This document shows, piece after piece, positions 5,249 through 8,224 of a stretch of DNA of 8,224 bases. The first letter of the stretch is position 1; each line of letters begins with the position of its first letter. The position numbers and the translations under genes are program-made. Source of the DNA: UBA7236 sp964638865. Lineage in GTDB: Bacteria > Bacteroidota > Bacteroidia > Chitinophagales > BACL12. The notes under the pieces are model-generated. The model made no database searches, was not told the origin of the DNA, and was given only the letters and a program-made list of their open reading frames with translations. The stretch covers positions 1 to 8,224 of the forward strand of contig CAZXBG010000155.1 of assembly GCA_964638865.1 (NCBI GenBank), read 5' to 3'.

Positions 5249-7330
5249 TTATTCTTTAGTAGTTTCATCAGTTTCTGTTGTTTCCGTTTCCTCTTTGGAT
5301 TCTTCTTTAACAGGTTCTGATTTTGCTGCTTTAGGTTCTTTGGCTTTTTTCTCGGCTTTGGCAGATGTTTTTTCATCCTGTTCCATTTGCTCTTTCAATT
5401 GAGAAAGAACATCCAGTTCACCAAGTGTGGTTTTTTCTAAACCTTTTTGCACTTTATTAAGCTGAGTTTTTCCTTTTTTATCATCGCGTTTACGAGTCTT
5501 ATCCTGCTCACGACGTTCCTCATCCTGATTATCTCTCAGGAATTTAGAATGTGATACAAGAATGCGTTTATCGTTGCGATCAAATTCTATCACTTTAAAT
5601 GATAACATTTCCTCTACTGCCGCAGTGCTACCATCTGCTTTTTCAAGATGTTTATTTGGAGCATATCCTTCCAAACCATAAGGTAAAGAAACAACAGCAC
5701 CTTTATCATCTTTGCGGATAATAGTTGCATCGTGAATAGAACCAACAGGGAATACATTTTCAAAAGTATCCCAAGGATCCTCTTCAATTTGTTTATGACC
5801 GAGGCTTATCTTTCTGTTTTCCTCATCAATTTCCATGATGATAACATCCAGATTTTCGCCGATCTTCACATATTCTGCAGGGTGATTTAAACGTTTAATC
5901 CAGCTCAGGTCACTAATGTGAACCATACCACCAACATTTTCATCCAACTCCACAAATACACCGTAGTTTGTAATGTTTTTCACCAAACCTTTATGGCGAC
6001 TTCCAATTGGATATTTGTCTTTAGCGCTCTTCCAAGGATCTTCCGACATTTGTTTCACCGACAACGACATTTTGCGTTCTTCGCGGTCGAGTGTTACCAC
6101 TTTTGCCTCAAATTCCTGATTAACGGTAAAGAATTCTTTACTGTTAATTGGTTGATTGCTCCAGGTAATTTCTGAAACGTGAATCAAACCCTCAACACCA
6201 GGTTGAATTTCTAAGAAAGCACCGTAATCTTCAATGTTAACAATCTTACCTTTAACAATACTGCCAACTTCAATAGTGGCATCCAGAATTTCCCAAGGAT
6301 GCGGAGTAAGTTGTTTCAAACCTAAAGAGATACGTTTTTTGTTATCATCGAAATCGAGTACAACCACATTTAATTTCTGGTTCATCTGCAACACTTCATT
6401 CGGATGATTGATTCGTCCCCATGAAATATCCGTGATATACAATAAACCATCCACGCCACCAAGATCGATAAATGCACCAAAATCGGTAATGTTTTTGATC
6501 GTTCCTTCCAACACCTGGCCCTTCTCGAGTTTACCGATAATTTCCTGACGTTGCGTTTCAATATCACTTTCAATCAATGCCTTATGCGATACTACAGCAT
6601 TCTTAATGGTCTCGTTGATCTTCACCACTTTAAATTCCATTTTCTTGCCTACATACCCATCATAATCCGTAATCGGTTTAACATCAATCTGCGAACCCGG
6701 TAAAAATGTTTCAATTCCAAATACTTCCACAATAAGTCCGCCTTTGGTTTTGCTAATAATGTTACCTGTAACAATAACTTCATTTTTGTAAGCATCCACA
6801 ATTTTCTCCCAGGCCTTCATCATTTTCGCGCTCTTACGGCTCAAATTCAGTTGCCCTTTTCCATCTTCTTTACTTACAACATACACCTCTACTTCCATTC
6901 CAACTTTCAGTTCTTCCAAATCGCGAAACTCCGTTTTTGAAACAAGTCCGTCGCTTTTGTAACCTACATTTAGAATTACATCAGAATCTGTTAAACCAAC
7001 AATTGTTGCATTAATAATCTCGTTATCGTTAAGAGTTTTAAAAGTGCCCTCATACGTAACTTCCATTTGATCACTGTCCTCTTTCGAATAAGTAATGCGA
7101 TTGCGTTTGTCAACACCCCAATCAAAATCGTCGTGCGCAGTAGCTACTGTTTCTTCTACTACATTTTCAATCGGTACAGGGGTTTCGTTTACGGTTTCCA
7201 CTACAGCTTCGGTAGTTTCCGTGTTTTGTGAGTCTTCCAACTCAGGTAGTTCTTGGTTATCCAAGGTAATAATTTTAAAAAGGTGAAATAAATTTTCCGG
7301 CCCAAACCGAAACCCACTGTTATCCGCCAT
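5249..7330 (-). CDS. rpsA: 30S ribosomal protein S1
   Basis: A 693-residue S1 protein that binds mRNA on the small ribosomal subunit. Six S1 RNA-binding domains lie at about 103-166, 184-250, 271-339, 356-427, 442-513 and 528-595. Domains 3-5 are the most canonical, with ITDFGAFIDLG, IEDYGAFLEI and ITNYGVFVEL, and domains 3-5 are each followed by a KQ-x4-PW linker. An acidic N-terminal stretch (about 28-72) and a Lys/Glu-rich tail (600-693) make it longer than E. coli S1 (about 557); long tails are usual in Bacteroidota. In a phylum with few Shine-Dalgarno sites, S1 probably matters strongly for initiation (inference). ATG 7330 is the only ATG before domain 1. Residues 1-22 do not look like the family N terminus, and TTG at residue 23 is an alternative. 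A candidate promoter lies 24 nt upstream and a strong terminator follows. Confidence 0.98.
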   Translation of the reverse strand: MADNSGFRFGPENLFHLFKIITLDNQELPELEDSQNTETTEAVVETVNETPVPIENVVEETVATAHDDFDWGVDKRNRITYSKEDSDQMEVTYEGTFKTLNDNEIINATIVGLTDSDVILNVGYKSDGLVSKTEFRDLEELKVGMEVEVYVVSKEDGKGQLNLSRKSAKMMKAWEKIVDAYKNEVIVTGNIISKTKGGLIVEVFGIETFLPGSQIDVKPITDYDGYVGKKMEFKVVKINETIKNAVVSHKALIESDIETQRQEIIGKLEKGQVLEGTIKNITDFGAFIDLGGVDGLLYITDISWGRINHPNEVLQMNQKLNVVVLDFDDNKKRISLGLKQLTPHPWEILDATIEVGSIVKGKIVNIEDYGAFLEIQPGVEGLIHVSEITWSNQPINSKEFFTVNQEFEAKVVTLDREERKMSLSVKQMSEDPWKSAKDKYPIGSRHKGLVKNITNYGVFVELDENVGGMVHISDLSWIKRLNHPAEYVKIGENLDVIIMEIDEENRKISLGHKQIEEDPWDTFENVFPVGSIHDATIIRKDDKGAVVSLPYGLEGYAPNKHLEKADGSTAAVEEMLSFKVIEFDRNDKRILVSHSKFLRDNQDEERREQDKTRKRDDKKGKTQLNKVQKGLEKTTLGELDVLSQLKEQMEQDEKTSAKAEKKAKEPKAAKSEPVKEESKEETETTETDETTKE

Positions 7331-7353
7331 TCAGCGGCAAAACAAAGGGAGTG

Positions 7354-7361
7354 CGAAGATA
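7354..7361 (-). promoter_or_regulatory. Candidate -7 box for rpsA
   Basis: On the minus strand TATCTTCG, followed by CACTCCC, matches TAnnTTTG with one change and closely resembles the tRNA-Val box here (TATCTTTGCACTC). No TTTG occurs 19 nt upstream; that position falls in the palindrome at 7380-7397. The predicted start is close to 7348, giving a leader of about 18 nt and supporting ATG 7330. Confidence 0.5.
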
Positions 7362-7379
7362 AGATATTTTTATGAGAAA

Positions 7380-7397
7380 TGCCGATAGCTATTGGCA
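7380..7397. repeat. 18-nt CCGAT-type palindrome, copy 2
   Basis: TGCCGAT / ATTGGCA (7 bp, one G-T pair) encloses AGCT, the same layout as 150-167. It covers the expected -33 region of the rpsA promoter. Confidence 0.55.
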
Positions 7398-7421
7398 TAA
7401 TGCAACATTTCCATTAAAACT

Positions 7422-7538
7422 ACGTATAACGGGTTGAAGCAACACACTTTGCCGTTCTTTCGCAGCTCCACGCGCTTTTCGCTACAACTCCTCTCCGCCT
7501 CACGGCGTATGCGGGGTTTCCGCTACAATCGCGGCTAT
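7422..7538 (-). other. Structured intergenic element, probably a dispersed Bacteroidota repeat or small RNA
   Basis: On the minus strand this GC-richer block begins TATAGCCGCGATTGTAGCGG, continues through a CGCC-GTGA-GGCG hairpin with a GNRA-type loop (7496-7507), then TTGTAGCGAAAAGCGCG, and ends near CCCGTTATACG. The first part folds as CCGC-GATTGTA-GCGG (7520-7534). TTGTAGCG occurs twice in it (7480-7487, 7521-7528) and again in both arms of the 5112-5171 palindrome. The order TAGCCnCGAT-GTAGCGG-AAA-hairpin-GTAGCG-AAAGCGnG resembles intergenic repeats I recall from Flavobacteriia and relatives. No open frame is seen. It lies between a terminator and the rpsA promoter; whether it is transcribed is unknown. 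Confidence 0.5.
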
Positions 7539-7568
7539 AAAAAAAGGGTACGGCGTTTTTTCGTTACC
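7539..7568 (-). terminator. Candidate terminator of the secreted-protein gene
   Basis: On the minus strand GGTAACG pairs with CGTACC (6 bp, one bulged A) around a 9-nt A-rich loop, followed by C and seven T residues (complement of 7539-7545). It starts 45 nt after the stop codon at 7614. The stem is short but the T tract is clean. Confidence 0.55.
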
Positions 7569-7613
7569 TCGCAAAACAGCCTCCACACCAAAAAGTAAAT
7601 CTCCTAAAAAATT

Positions 7614-8102
7614 TTAGTTTTGGGTATTCAGATACACCTTTACGTACTCTGTATCAGCAGTAATTTTTACCAGAAATATATAATCTATCGCATCAGTATG
7701 TTCAAATTTGTAAACTTTATAACCTTCCACTTCTTTTACATAATCCTTTTCCAGTTCAGTAACCATTTTCGAAAAAAGAGAAATATTGTTCGATCCAATA
7801 TTGTATACAATTTCTACTGCATCCGTTTTTTTAGTTACAAAACAAAAGCCATCCTTGGTTCCGGTTTTACTTTCGCAGGTATAACTGATGCCCAAATCGC
7901 CAAAATCGTCGCGTACCTTTGTAATCAGTTTCATTCCCCTCTCCCAGTCGCCTAGCGTCATGGTAAACATTCCGGCAATATTTGTTGCAGAAATTAATGG
8001 GTATACATTTCCCTCCTCAGTAGTAGTTCTGCTAATGCGCTGAGCTTCTGCCGAAAATATGGTTCCTAAAAATAACAGAAGAATTTGTATGTGCTTCTTC
8101 AT
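7614..8102 (-). CDS. Small secreted protein of unknown function
   Basis: A 162-residue protein I do not assign to a family. Residues 1-20 (MKKHIQILLLFLGTIFSAEA) form a type I signal peptide with likely cleavage before Q21, so it is exported to the periplasm or beyond; there is no lipobox Cys. The mature part has two cysteines (C76, C87) that could form a disulfide in SYTC-x10-CF. Alternating hydrophobic residues suggest a beta-rich fold near 70-100 and 118-160, with a likely helix around 98-115. The frame stays open upstream to ATG 8189, but the promoter at 8126-8156 and the signal peptide both place the start at ATG 8102. The 29 extra residues of the longer frame would bury the signal. It has its own promoter and a candidate terminator, so it appears monocistronic. 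Confidence 0.85.
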   Translation of the reverse strand: MKKHIQILLLFLGTIFSAEAQRISRTTTEEGNVYPLISATNIAGMFTMTLGDWERGMKLITKVRDDFGDLGISYTCESKTGTKDGFCFVTKKTDAVEIVYNIGSNNISLFSKMVTELEKDYVKEVEGYKVYKFEHTDAIDYIFLVKITADTEYVKVYLNTQN

Positions 8103-8125
8103 AAGTGTGTGGTGTTTTAATGGTA

Positions 8126-8156
8126 TAAAGTTAATGCCCATTTGGAAATATGCAAA
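8126..8156 (-). promoter_or_regulatory. Bacteroidota-type promoter for the secreted-protein gene
   Basis: On the minus strand TTTG (8153-8156) is followed by exactly 19 nt and TAACTTTA (8126-8133), matching TTTG-N19-TAnnTTTG with only the final G changed. The transcript should start near 8120, about 18 nt before ATG 8102, which decides the start codon. No further feature is seen from 8157 to the window end. Confidence 0.7.
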
Positions 8157-8224
8157 GTGGAGTTGGAAACCAGTGCGCAGGGTTGGCAAAAAATTTACTA
8201 GCAGGGTTCGGCAGTCCCGTAAAA

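Noticed and set aside
7420..7460. Integron attC-like site around ATAACGGGTTGAAGC
   Set aside because: The CGTTATA-like sequence caught my eye, but no matching second core site or paired inner boxes are visible, and there is no integrase or cassette array.
8103..8189. N-terminal extension of the secreted protein to ATG 8189
   Set aside because: The extension covers the promoter at 8126-8156 and would place 29 residues before a clear signal peptide.

Overview
The window looks like ordinary chromosome from a member of the Bacteroidota. The evidence is AT-rich DNA, genes without Shine-Dalgarno sites, promoters of the TTTG-N19-TAnnTTTG type, a Bacteroidota-style AsmA protein, a long six-domain ribosomal protein S1, and gaps packed with short palindromes and heptamer repeats. 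A lineage near Chitinophagales/Saprospirales/Sphingobacteriales is possible, but the sequence alone does not settle this.

Layout. The left end (1-269) is a complete tRNA-Val(TAC) transcription unit on the minus strand with a clear promoter, a leader carrying a damaged copy of the tRNA's own 5' half, and a terminator. Divergent from it on the plus strand is a large AsmA-family envelope protein (329-2956), then a repeat-rich gap, then a membrane-bound sensor histidine kinase with no response regulator beside it (3245-4408). A convergent gap (4409-4645) holds two 98-bp direct repeats. The remaining genes are all on the minus strand: an EVE-domain protein (4646-5065), ribosomal protein S1 (5249-7330), and a small secreted protein of unknown function (7614-8102). 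Each of these three has its own candidate promoter. S1 and the secreted protein are followed by intrinsic terminators, so the three genes appear to be separate transcription units rather than an operon.

How the genes relate. No shared pathway is evident. tRNA-Val and S1 serve translation; the AsmA protein and the histidine kinase act at the envelope; the EVE protein probably recognises modified bases in nucleic acid. I see no defence island, integrase, phage gene, CRISPR array or biosynthetic cluster.

Where the interest lies. The unusual content is in the gaps: (a) a tRNA 5' half with an 18-nt palindrome replacing part of its D-loop, in the leader of the real tRNA; (b) two 76-bp units bounded by 13-bp inverted repeats, inside a 98-bp direct duplication; (c) a 60-bp near-perfect palindrome directly upstream of the EVE gene; (d) three different heptamer tandem repeats in one 290-bp gap; (e) a structured, probably repeated element between the secreted-protein gene and rpsA. 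These look like dispersed intergenic repeats and are not proof of a new system.
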